NCBI GenBank assembly: GCA_015057025.1
Contig: SVFD01000009.1
Location: 24,696 to 88,695, forward strand
Origin: Lachnospiraceae bacterium
Lineage (GTDB): Bacteria; Bacillota; Clostridia; Lachnospirales; Lachnospiraceae
DNA length: 64,000 nucleotides
Reading direction: 5' to 3'
Part shown: positions 7,848-15,051 of the stretch, piece after piece
How the letters are laid out: each line of letters begins with the position of its first letter
Numbering within the stretch: the stretch's first letter is position 1
The notes under the pieces: model-generated
Seen by the model: only the letters and a program-made list of their open reading frames with translations
Told to the model about the DNA's origin: nothing
Database searches by the model: none
Program-made: the position numbers and the translations under genes

Positions 7848-9050
7848 CTATATGTTAAAAGTACTAAACGCAGGCACCATGATGATAACCATCACAATCA
7901 ATAATAAAATCAGCATCGGAAATAATAGTTTGGTCCCGGCAGTTTCTCCCTTTCGCCGAATCTGCTCCTTATGCATATCCATTGCTTCTCTTGCCTCCTG
8001 ACGTAAAGCATTTTTTAACCCCTCTGATCCTTTTCTTAAATTTCTTGACATCAAATTACCGAATTTCTCGGTTTCCCGAATTCCGCATCGTCTGCCAAAA
8101 CGTTCATATACCTGTCTCTCCGGTACTCCGCTTTCCAATTCTCTAAGTCCTACTGTTATCTCTTCATAAAGAGCTCTCTTGTGCATTGAATTCGCAACAT
8201 ACGATTTTGCTATCTTTTCAAATGTTTGTCGCATTGTCATCCCGGCGCCTATCAGCATGGAGCATTTTAATGCAAACTCCGGATAATCCTCCTTGATTTC
8301 TGCAAGTCTCTTTTTACTGCTTTCTTTTTTTTCAATAGCTTCTGAAGAAAATAGTAATATTGCAATCGCAACACAAATTCCTGCAATTTTGATTCCCTTA
8401 TTTTCTCTTTTTTTGCTCCACTGCACTTTATCCCCGTTAATAACGGAAGGTAATGTAATGTAAGACTCTGTCTTACTTTGCATATCTGCCGCTTTTAAGG
8501 ATTCCTTTAACTTATTTGTCTCTTCTTCTTTCGCTGTTAACACTTGCGGTACCAGAACAATGGGAAAACTGTGTTCATACACATAATTCTCGTATTTAAA
8601 TTCTGCCGTTAACATTATCAATTCCTCTTTGTGAATCTCCTCTTTTATATTTCCCTGTGTCCCAACCAACTCTCCGCGGTCAGAAGACCATGTAATAATA
8701 AAAGGATATCCCTCTATGGAATCTGCAAAGTCCAAATCTTTATTAACAGACTCCCGTGACTCATTTTCTCCCAGCACAACCTGCTCGAGATGCGCCGTAA
8801 ATTCCGGCAGCATTACAAGCAGCTCTTCTTCCGTATAGATTCTTTCATTCACATTATATGTAAGAGGAATATCTCCTACCGGTGTACTCACCACCAAAGA
8901 AACTTCCGCATCGCCTTCACCAAACTCATTTCTCTTCAAATAGTTCCCATCCTCCGTCACATCACCTTTTGATGGAACAATAAAGGATAATACTGCTATT
9001 ACAATTCCTGCCGTTAATACTAACAGACCTTTTTTCCTGCTCGCAGACAT
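7848..9050 (-). CDS. tadC: TadC-like type II secretion F-domain membrane protein
   Basis: A 400-residue inner-membrane platform protein of the Flp pilus. The C-terminal 170 residues carry the T2SF domain: FALKCSMLIGAGMTMRQTFEKIA and a final helix LLFPMLILLLIVMVIIMVPAF. The N-terminal 215 residues are unusual: after one membrane helix there is an extracellular region rich in Glu and Thr, then a second helix at about 215-235. This makes it longer than classical TadC (about 300 residues). AGGAGG precedes the ATG. It lies 11 bases after tadB and is expected to work with TadB and the TadA ATPase. Confidence 0.88.
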   Translation of the reverse strand: MSASRKKGLLVLTAGIVIAVLSFIVPSKGDVTEDGNYLKRNEFGEGDAEVSLVVSTPVGDIPLTYNVNERIYTEEELLVMLPEFTAHLEQVVLGENESRESVNKDLDFADSIEGYPFIITWSSDRGELVGTQGNIKEEIHKEELIMLTAEFKYENYVYEHSFPIVLVPQVLTAKEEETNKLKESLKAADMQSKTESYITLPSVINGDKVQWSKKRENKGIKIAGICVAIAILLFSSEAIEKKESSKKRLAEIKEDYPEFALKCSMLIGAGMTMRQTFEKIAKSYVANSMHKRALYEEITVGLRELESGVPERQVYERFGRRCGIRETEKFGNLMSRNLRKGSEGLKNALRQEAREAMDMHKEQIRRKGETAGTKLLFPMLILLLIVMVIIMVPAFSTFNI

Positions 9051-9061
9051 CTATCTTCCTC

Positions 9062-9799
9062 CTATAACTCAATTGCCGTAATTTTCATTCCCCATAAAAG
9101 TGCTGCTACATAACAGACAAGGCAGGCGGTCATAATGCCAATTCCGCTTAAATTATGATATAAGGAATCGAAATATCCCGGTGATGTCAATCCAATATAA
9201 GCAAGAATAAAGAAAGGAATCACACACATAATTTTTTGTTCAAACTGTTTTTCACTAATCAGTATGCGAAGCTCTCTTTTTATTTCTGTTTTTTCGCTGA
9301 TTGCTTCCGCCGTATCCGAAATAATCTCCCTAAGATTCCCTCCGCTTCGTTTTGCTACAGCAAAAATATCTGCAAAATCACCAATATCCCCGACATTGCT
9401 TCTCTTTCCAAAATCAGTCAATAATCCTTCCAAAATCATATTGCTGTCCAACCCTCTTTGAATCATTTGAAACTCTCTTGCAATATCAGCACGGTTCCCA
9501 TACAGTCTCGCTAAATCCTCATATGTTTTGCGAAAAGCATTTTCTACTGAATTACCCGCCTGCAGATTTCCTGCCACAATAACTACCGCTTCCCGAAACG
9601 CCATTGTAAGCTCCCACTTTCGCTTTTTGACAGCTTCCCTTTTTTTCCACTTAAAATACAAAATGATAAATGGCATCAAAATGATAAATGCCCACACAGA
9701 ACGATAGAAAAAGAAAGCAATTAAACAGCAGATTCCTATCCACTGCAATACAATATAAACTTTCTCTTTTCTCGAGAATTTGTATACGCCATACTCCAT
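9062..9799 (-). CDS. tadB: TadB-like type II secretion F-domain membrane protein
   Basis: A 245-residue integral membrane protein. Two hydrophobic segments near residues 17-48 are followed by a cytoplasmic T2SF domain (FREAVVIVAGNLQAGNSVENAFRKTYEDL, GDFADIFAVAKRSGGNLREII) and two C-terminal helices. TadB and TadC form the platform on which the TadA motor acts during pilin polymerisation. It begins four bases after the TadA stop, so the genes are tightly coupled. It is slightly short for the family but keeps all expected parts. Confidence 0.9.
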   Translation of the reverse strand: MEYGVYKFSRKEKVYIVLQWIGICCLIAFFFYRSVWAFIILMPFIILYFKWKKREAVKKRKWELTMAFREAVVIVAGNLQAGNSVENAFRKTYEDLARLYGNRADIAREFQMIQRGLDSNMILEGLLTDFGKRSNVGDIGDFADIFAVAKRSGGNLREIISDTAEAISEKTEIKRELRILISEKQFEQKIMCVIPFFILAYIGLTSPGYFDSLYHNLSGIGIMTACLVCYVAALLWGMKITAIEL

Positions 9800-9803
9800 T
9801 TCT

Positions 9804-11000
9804 CTACTCCTTTAACCATTTCTCTTTATTCTGCAAAGGATTTACAGACACTAATGATGCTTTACCGTCTTCTGCCTCCTCCAGTGCGAATAAAGTATTA
9901 AAACCGATTTCTCCGTTTACCATATTTTGTACCTCCAGAATTTCTACTACCTTTCTGCTACGGTCTCTCATACGGCTTAAATGAATTAAAATATCGATTC
10001 CGGATGCAATTTGTCTTCGAATTGCGGATAAGGGAAGTTCTTTTGCCATCAAAACCATCATTTCCAGTCTCATCATCATATCCTGTGCTGAATTAGCATG
10101 ACCCGTGGATAAACTTCCGTCATGACCGGTATTAAATGCCTGTAACATATCAAATGCCTCTGCTCCTCTTACCTCGCCTACAATGATTCGATCCGGTCTC
10201 ATTCGTAATGCTGTCTTAATTAAATCGCGGATATTAATTTCCTCACAGCCTTCCCGGTTTGCATTTCTGGTTTCCATACGAACCAAATTTTCCACTCCTT
10301 TTATCTGCAGTTCTGCGCTATCCTCAATGGTAATCACACGATTATCCTTAGGTATATAATTGGATAGGATATTTAAAAGGGTGGTTTTGCCGGAGCCGGT
10401 TCCCCCCGATATAAAAATATTGTAGCCACAGCGTACTGCCTGTTTTAGAAATTGTGCTGCTTCTTCCGTAATAGTCCCAAAAGAGATATAATCCTCCATT
10501 GTTAATGCTGTTTCCGGGAACCGGCGAATGGTAACAATCGGTCCGTTTAACGCCAGTGGTTTTAATACGATATTGACTCGCGAGCCGTTTGAGAGTCGTG
10601 CATCTGCAATAGGACTGCTTTCATTTACCACGCGATTACACCCGGCTACAATTTGCTGAATTACATCTTCAAGCTTTTCTTCCGATTCAAATTTTTTCTC
10701 ACTTCTTTGTATTCGGCCGCTTTTTTCTACAAATATGTTCTCCGGACCATTTACCATAACCTCCGTGATTTCATCATCATCAATCAGCTCCTGCAAAATA
10801 TCCAATTTTCGTACCGAAGCAAAAACAGCTTTAGCTATTTCCTCTTTTTGGCGGAAGCTTATGTATTGATTCTCGCTCTCCGCCGCTATCACTTTGTGAA
10901 TCAACTCGCTTATTTCTTCATCTTCCATTTCACGGGATAAATCCAGGCCTTCTCTTACCCGTCCGTAAATGATTGATTTCATAGCTTCTTTTTTCTCCAT
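9804..11000 (-). CDS. tadA: TadA/CpaF-type pilus assembly ATPase
   Basis: A 398-residue hexameric secretion ATPase powering Flp pilus assembly. The Walker A GGTGSGKTTLLN lies near residue 200, the Walker B/Asp-box region as RMRPDRIIVGEVRGAEAFDML near 270, and the His box as HDGSLSTGHANSAQDMM. The N-terminal 130 residues form the usual helical lead domain (DDEITEVMVNGPENIFVEKSG). No membrane segment. The start directly follows the TadZ stop, with a weak GAGGA upstream, implying translational coupling. All catalytic motifs are intact, so the system looks functional. Confidence 0.95.
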   Translation of the reverse strand: MEKKEAMKSIIYGRVREGLDLSREMEDEEISELIHKVIAAESENQYISFRQKEEIAKAVFASVRKLDILQELIDDDEITEVMVNGPENIFVEKSGRIQRSEKKFESEEKLEDVIQQIVAGCNRVVNESSPIADARLSNGSRVNIVLKPLALNGPIVTIRRFPETALTMEDYISFGTITEEAAQFLKQAVRCGYNIFISGGTGSGKTTLLNILSNYIPKDNRVITIEDSAELQIKGVENLVRMETRNANREGCEEINIRDLIKTALRMRPDRIIVGEVRGAEAFDMLQAFNTGHDGSLSTGHANSAQDMMMRLEMMVLMAKELPLSAIRRQIASGIDILIHLSRMRDRSRKVVEILEVQNMVNGEIGFNTLFALEEAEDGKASLVSVNPLQNKEKWLKE

Positions 11001-12005
11001 TTAGAAATCAAAATCCTCTCGTAAAATTTTTCTTGCATATTCTGCCAGTTCTGAGTAGAGCAAATCTTCCGCCGCTACCGGAAGATGGCGATATACCGGA
11101 AACGAACATTTTTTTGTTTTTTCCAGCACATCCTCGTAAGAGAGCTCTTTTAAAACATTTTCATAATGCTCGATCTTAGCTAACGCCATACCATCATTTC
11201 TCGTTATGGTATAAACATGGGAACAGGAGCGTAATATTTGATACAATCCCTGTACATAATCTGTTAAATCCAAAATAATATAGTCGTACTCCCCTAAAGT
11301 TCCGAGTGTAGTCAAAAAATGCTCCCATTCATTCGGTAACACCTGAGAAATATCCATATAGGAAAATGCCGGTGGAATAAAATCCAATCCGTTTATTGTT
11401 TGCTTCATACTGATAAATTGTTGTGAAAAATCATGTGACAAATTTTTAAGATAATACAGCAAGTCTGCCATGTCAGCATTAAAATTCTTCTGCATCATTT
11501 GTGTGAATCCCGAGTAAGCCTCGAAATTAAGATATAAGACCCGGTATTTGGATGCCAACATCTGCCCCAAAACCAGAGAGAAGGAGGTTTGAAGACATCG
11601 TCCGATAGGTGTATAAATCCCTATCAGTTTTGTCCTTATTTCACCACCTTGTGTAGTATTTCGACTTTCTGTTAAGTCTGTCAGCTTACACACTTGCCGT
11701 ACGAAGTTGTCAGCACTTTGATAACGATAAACTTCATTCTCACCCGTATCTGTCTCTTCTTCGCATAAAATCAGCAATTGTTGTGTTTTTTCTTTTACTT
11801 CCGCCCGCTTTCTTTCATCCTCCAACCAGTCTTCTGACACAATGCAGACAGCAGGCGGTTGCTTTTGAATATACATTAAGAACTTGTCCCAATCCGTATA
11901 AAAGTACACCGGACATGGTAAACTTCTTTGCTCTGCAAGATATTCCTGCAAACGCATGGCATATGCAGTATTACTGTCGCAAATGACAATCTGTTTTTTT
12001 CTCAT
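11001..12005 (-). CDS. tadZ: TadZ/CpaE-like pilus localisation protein with degenerate P-loop
   Basis: A 334-residue protein. Residues 1-100 resemble a receiver-like domain (IVICDSNTAYAMRLQEYLAEQ), and residues 125-330 a ParA/MinD-type fold. At the expected Walker A position the sequence is IGIYTPIGRCLQTSFSL: the glycine-lysine pair that normally binds ATP is replaced by Leu-Gln. The following YRVLYLNFEAYSGF is typical of the fold. TadZ proteins place the pilus machine at the pole. Its start overlaps the prepilin peptidase stop by four bases. Loss of the P-loop lysine suggests it does not hydrolyse ATP in the usual way. Confidence 0.82.
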   Translation of the reverse strand: MRKKQIVICDSNTAYAMRLQEYLAEQRSLPCPVYFYTDWDKFLMYIQKQPPAVCIVSEDWLEDERKRAEVKEKTQQLLILCEEETDTGENEVYRYQSADNFVRQVCKLTDLTESRNTTQGGEIRTKLIGIYTPIGRCLQTSFSLVLGQMLASKYRVLYLNFEAYSGFTQMMQKNFNADMADLLYYLKNLSHDFSQQFISMKQTINGLDFIPPAFSYMDISQVLPNEWEHFLTTLGTLGEYDYIILDLTDYVQGLYQILRSCSHVYTITRNDGMALAKIEHYENVLKELSYEDVLEKTKKCSFPVYRHLPVAAEDLLYSELAEYARKILREDFDF

Positions 12006-12499
12006 ATTTTTCCTCCCATTACAATAATTGCACTTAACAGAATGGGTAGAGAAAATTTGATTCCGATGTGTTTTACTTCTTTATCCTTTTTATCTACATA
12101 AGGCAAACCATAGAAATTTCCTGCTACCGCATATCTGAATACATTTCCAAAAAAAGATAGCATATAGTGCAAACGCTCTCTTAATTCTTTATAGAAAAGT
12201 ACTTTTATCAAAGCGATTATTCCACCGATTAAAATAGCAATAATAATGCACTTGAGATTTTCTCCTATGGTAAAAAACATTCCTGTTACAGCCATCAGTT
12301 TAATGTCTCCTGCTCCCATGGCGCGAAATAGAAATAACGGGAAGAATACCAGAACCGGAAATAAAACTCCGACCAGAATATATAAATAATTTCTTTCTCC
12401 TTCGCATAGAACGCGGTAAAAAATACCGGATATCAGACCGAACAGAATAAGTAGATTTGGTATGCGTGTTTCGGATATATCCTTCACCACTGCTACCAA
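12002..12499 (-). CDS. tadV: TadV/CpaA prepilin peptidase (first gene of pilus operon)
   Basis: A polytopic A24 peptidase that removes the Flp prepilin leader. Active-site aspartates appear in KDISETRIPN and GAGDIKLM. The coordinates given begin at a TTG, but this cuts into the first membrane helix. The same frame continues upstream through ILIVILLILLLV to GGAGGG at 12531-12536 with no ATG, GTG or TTG at a good distance. An ATT at 12521-12523 lies seven bases from GGAGGG and may be the real start, giving 173 residues. The operon promoter lies further upstream at 12626-12654. It is the canonical family member, unlike the divergent copy at 4813-5238. Confidence 0.85.
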   Translation of the reverse strand: MVAVVKDISETRIPNLLILFGLISGIFYRVLCEGERNYLYILVGVLFPVLVFFPLFLFRAMGAGDIKLMAVTGMFFTIGENLKCIIIAILIGGIIALIKVLFYKELRERLHYMLSFFGNVFRYAVAGNFYGLPYVDKKDKEVKHIGIKFSLPILLSAIIVMGGKI

Positions 12500-12625
12500 T
12501 AAAAGAATAAGCAGAATTACAATAAGAATCCCTCCTGATTTAAAATTAAAATTTGGAACATTTGCAGAGAAATCTGCCTGATTTAAATTTAAGACTAGTC
12601 GTCAGATGCTCCTGTTGTGTTTTGC

Positions 12626-12654
12626 ATTATATGAGCATTTTTTTGAATTGTAAA
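12626..12654 (-). promoter_or_regulatory. Sigma-A promoter of the Flp/Tad pilus operon
   Basis: Read on the minus strand: TTTACA at 12654-12649, 17 bases, then a perfect TATAAT at 12631-12626. The start point would be near 12619, leaving a leader of about 95 bases before the prepilin peptidase. The leader contains a small GCAGA/TCTGC hairpin. No c-di-GMP riboswitch core was recognised. Confidence 0.8.
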
Positions 12655-12682
12655 GTGGTTTTTTTCAGGTTTTTTATTTTTG

Positions 12683-12964
12683 TTAAAATCCAACAAAAAG
12701 ATTCCAAAAAGCTATTCCATAAAGCATGAAAAGCCCCGGAAATCCAAGGAATCCGCATACCCAAAAAGTGACAATATTCATAGCAATACATACTGAAATT
12801 CCCTTTTGCAAGAATGCATTATTTAAAAAATATATTGCCACAAAGCAAAGACCGATACGCAAGAAAAAATTTATCGCAAAATCCGGTCTTTTTCGACCTG
12901 CTAATAAAATTATTAATAAAAATACAATACTGATAAGGAGCAACGGAATATTTATATTTATCAT
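12683..12964 (-). CDS. bofA: BofA family pro-sigma-K processing inhibitor
   Basis: A 93-residue membrane protein with three to four hydrophobic stretches. The family core is visible as AIYFLNN...ISVCIAMNIVTFWVCGFLGFPGLFMLYGIAF. In Bacillus BofA holds the SpoIVFB protease inactive in the mother-cell membrane, delaying sigma-K maturation during sporulation. A sigma-E-like promoter (12997-13026) precedes it, fitting mother-cell expression. No clear ribosome site lies before the ATG. Its usual neighbour yaaL is next to it but on the opposite strand. The presence of bofA argues for an endospore former. Confidence 0.88.
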   Translation of the reverse strand: MININIPLLLISIVFLLIILLAGRKRPDFAINFFLRIGLCFVAIYFLNNAFLQKGISVCIAMNIVTFWVCGFLGFPGLFMLYGIAFWNLFVGF

Positions 12965-12996
12965 TTTTAGTTCGCTTTTAATTCTTTATTTAATGT

Positions 12997-13026
12997 AATT
13001 TATGTACAAACTGTAAAAAATATGAC
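12997..13026 (-). promoter_or_regulatory. Sigma-E-like promoter of bofA
   Basis: On the minus strand: GTCATATT (13026-13019), 14 bases, CATAAATT (13004-12997). The -35 matches the mother-cell sigma-E consensus fully and the -10 differs from CATACANT at one defined position. The predicted start near 12990 leaves about 26 bases before the bofA ATG. Confidence 0.7.
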
Positions 13027-13071
13027 ATGATGTATATTTTTTCGTAATAGGTTCATACTGACATTAACCAA

Positions 13072-13099
13072 TAAAAGACCGCCGGCTTTAGACCGGCGG
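13072..13099 (-). terminator. Strong hairpin terminator, probably of the flagellin-fliS transcript
   Basis: CCGCCGG (13079-13085) and CCGGCGG (13093-13099) form a 7-bp all-GC stem with a 7-base loop. On the minus strand it is followed by TCTTTTATT. The only leftward genes feeding it are flagellin and fliS, so their transcript would run antisense through yaaL before stopping here. On the plus strand it would lie in the yaaL leader. Confidence 0.65.
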
Positions 13100-13146
13100 C
13101 AGATTGGTAAAAAATAACTTATTTTAAGTAAAACGGAGGTATCTTA

Positions 13147-13452
13147 ATGCAAATTGCATATTGTCAGTTAGATTATGAATGTACTCCCGGCGAAGCAGAC
13201 AATGATGAACTTTTACGAGAAGAAATCAAAAAGGCCATGATTGCACTGGAAAGCGCCTACTGCGGCTTTGACAATGCAACTGATCCTGATTTGATTGACT
13301 GCTATATTTATCAGGTAAACTCCGCGTTAAAACGTTACCGCTACCTTCTTTTACAAGCTGAGAAAATCCATAATATTCCTGACGAAGAGACAGAAACTCC
13401 TTCCTCTTCAAAAACACTTTTTATTCCGGAAATGCCTACAGCTTATACGTAG
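13147..13452 (+). CDS. yaaL: YaaL-like protein (DUF2508)
   Basis: A 101-residue soluble protein with an excellent ribosome site (GGAGG, six bases) before the ATG. The core LREEIKKAMIALESAYCGFDNATDPDLIDCYIYQVNSALKRYRYLLLQAE is the DUF2508/YaaL pattern. Function is unknown; in Bacillus yaaL lies between recR and bofA. Here it is adjacent to bofA but divergent from it, and recR is not present. Its 3' end overlaps the end of fliS by ten bases on the other strand. The C-terminal 25 residues are Ser/Thr/Pro-rich. Confidence 0.85.
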   Translation: MQIAYCQLDYECTPGEADNDELLREEIKKAMIALESAYCGFDNATDPDLIDCYIYQVNSALKRYRYLLLQAEKIHNIPDEETETPSSSKTLFIPEMPTAYT

Positions 13453-13919
13453 AACCCTCTGGAAACCCCTTGGTCTGCCATACTCTCATTAACATCATTG
13501 CGGCCATAGGTAAGTCCTGCAACTATCGTTTGGGCGTTGCTCATAACCGGCTCTGATACATCTTCTTTACTGATGGTTGCATATGCATCTTTTAAGGGGA
13601 GCATTACTTTTAACACATTAGTAATATGTACTGTATCTTTATCCATTTCACACTTTAATAGTTCGCGATATACATAAAGATAAAGTTGTAAAAGATTCTG
13701 TGCAATCTCGTGCTCTAAGTGTAAGGACTCCATCAATTCATTCACACAGCCTCTGGCCTTACCAAGGCTTTCCTTAAGGGCCCTTTTATCGCCCCTTTTT
13801 AGGCTTTCTTCCGCTTCTTCGGCGTAGTCTGAAAACATTTCATACAAAATAACCACTAATTCGGTTTTATTTGCCTGAGAGATGCGCAGGGTATATGCCT
13901 GTTTTGCTTCATTGGTCAT
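13443..13919 (-). CDS. fliS: Flagellar export chaperone FliS
   Basis: A 158-residue four-helix protein that binds the C-terminus of flagellin in the cytoplasm and prevents premature polymerisation. The pattern AYTLRISQANKTELVVILYEMFSDYAEEAEESLKRGD is typical of FliS. It is longer than the usual 120-135 residues, with a C-terminal extension after KVMLPLKDAYATISKED. GGGGGAAG precedes the ATG. The gene follows flagellin by 16 bases, so chaperone and client are co-expressed. FliD, its common neighbour, is absent from this window. Confidence 0.9.
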   Translation of the reverse strand: MTNEAKQAYTLRISQANKTELVVILYEMFSDYAEEAEESLKRGDKRALKESLGKARGCVNELMESLHLEHEIAQNLLQLYLYVYRELLKCEMDKDTVHITNVLKVMLPLKDAYATISKEDVSEPVMSNAQTIVAGLTYGRNDVNESMADQGVSRGFYV

Positions 13920-13935
13920 GCCGCTTCCCCCTTAA

Positions 13936-15042
13936 TTACTGTAATAACTGTAAAACCTGCTGGGGTCTTTCGTTTGCTTGCGCAAGCATGGAAGTACCTG
14001 CCTGGGAAAGTACCTGCTGATTGGTAAATTCCGTCATTTCACTTGCCATATCCACGTCCATAATACGCGAATATGCTCCTGTCATATTTTCGTGAGTAAC
14101 ATCAAGGCTTTCATTGGTAGACTCCAAACGATTCTGGTATGCACCCAATCTGGAACGTGCAGAAGATACATAAGTAATCGCTTCTGCAATTTTGCTAATT
14201 GCTTCTTTTGCATCTGCCTGGGTTCCGATGGTTGTATCTTCAATACCCATAAGTTCAAGACTCATGGTAGGAATACGCATTTCAAGGACCTGACCTTCTT
14301 CTGTACCAATCTGCATACGCATTGCACCGATACCCGTCATATCAAGATTCACGTTAGTGGCACTTCCTGTAATCTTTAATTTTACCTCAAAATCATTTGC
14401 TGCTTTGATAGTAACCATATCACCATCTGCTTCCCACTGTGCATCTTGAGGAAAGGCATTATCTCCGGTCTTAAGAAGCTGCAAATCAGTAACCAAGGGA
14501 TTACCATCCGCATCCTGACCTAAGGTTACGGAAGATATTGTATAGTCTTTCATTTCCACTTCATCCGAATAATACTTTACAGCTACGTTTGTATCACTTG
14601 AATAACCTCTTAAATCAAAACCGCCGTCAAGAAGAGGACGTCCGTTAAATTCGGTATCTTTGGCAATACGTGTAATTTCTTCTTTTAATTGCTTTACCTC
14701 TGCATCCAATAATTCCCTGTCCGCATCTGATTTTGTACCATTAGCAGCATCGATTGCAAGTTCGCTCATACGCTGTAACATGGCATGAATCTCGTTCATG
14801 GCACCTTCCGCGGTTTCTACGATAGAAATTGCATCACTGGCATTATCACCTGCCATGGAAAGGCCTTTAATCTGAGAATTCATTCTCTTGGCAATTGCCA
14901 CACCTGCCGGATTATCTTTTGCATGATTAATCTTTAAACCGGAAGATAATCTCTCCAAAGACTGTGATAATTTGTTATCTGTTCTGTGTAACGCATTCTG
15001 CGCCGTAATTGCTGAAATATTCTGTGAAACTCTTAAACTCAT
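13936..15042 (-). CDS. fliC: Flagellin
   Basis: A 368-residue flagellar filament subunit. The N-terminal D0/D1 region (MSLRVSQNISAITAQNAL, LSSGLKINHAKDNPAGVAIA, AISIVETAEGAMNEIHAMLQR) and the C-terminal D1/D0 region (SRLGAYQNRLESTNESL, ending QANERPQQVLQLLQ) are both intact. A variable central domain spans about residues 145-270. It is exported by the flagellar apparatus and polymerises at the tip. AAGGTGA precedes the ATG. It starts nine bases after the large FliK-like gene and is followed by fliS, forming one unit driven by the sigma-28-like promoter at 18225-18251. Confidence 0.96.
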   Translation of the reverse strand: MSLRVSQNISAITAQNALHRTDNKLSQSLERLSSGLKINHAKDNPAGVAIAKRMNSQIKGLSMAGDNASDAISIVETAEGAMNEIHAMLQRMSELAIDAANGTKSDADRELLDAEVKQLKEEITRIAKDTEFNGRPLLDGGFDLRGYSSDTNVAVKYYSDEVEMKDYTISSVTLGQDADGNPLVTDLQLLKTGDNAFPQDAQWEADGDMVTIKAANDFEVKLKITGSATNVNLDMTGIGAMRMQIGTEEGQVLEMRIPTMSLELMGIEDTTIGTQADAKEAISKIAEAITYVSSARSRLGAYQNRLESTNESLDVTHENMTGAYSRIMDVDMASEMTEFTNQQVLSQAGTSMLAQANERPQQVLQLLQ

Positions 15043-15051
15043 ATAGTCACC

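Noticed and set aside
12500..12682. c-di-GMP riboswitch before the pilus operon
   Set aside because: Looked for the conserved GEMM core because the pilus and several c-di-GMP enzymes are here; the leader lacks it.
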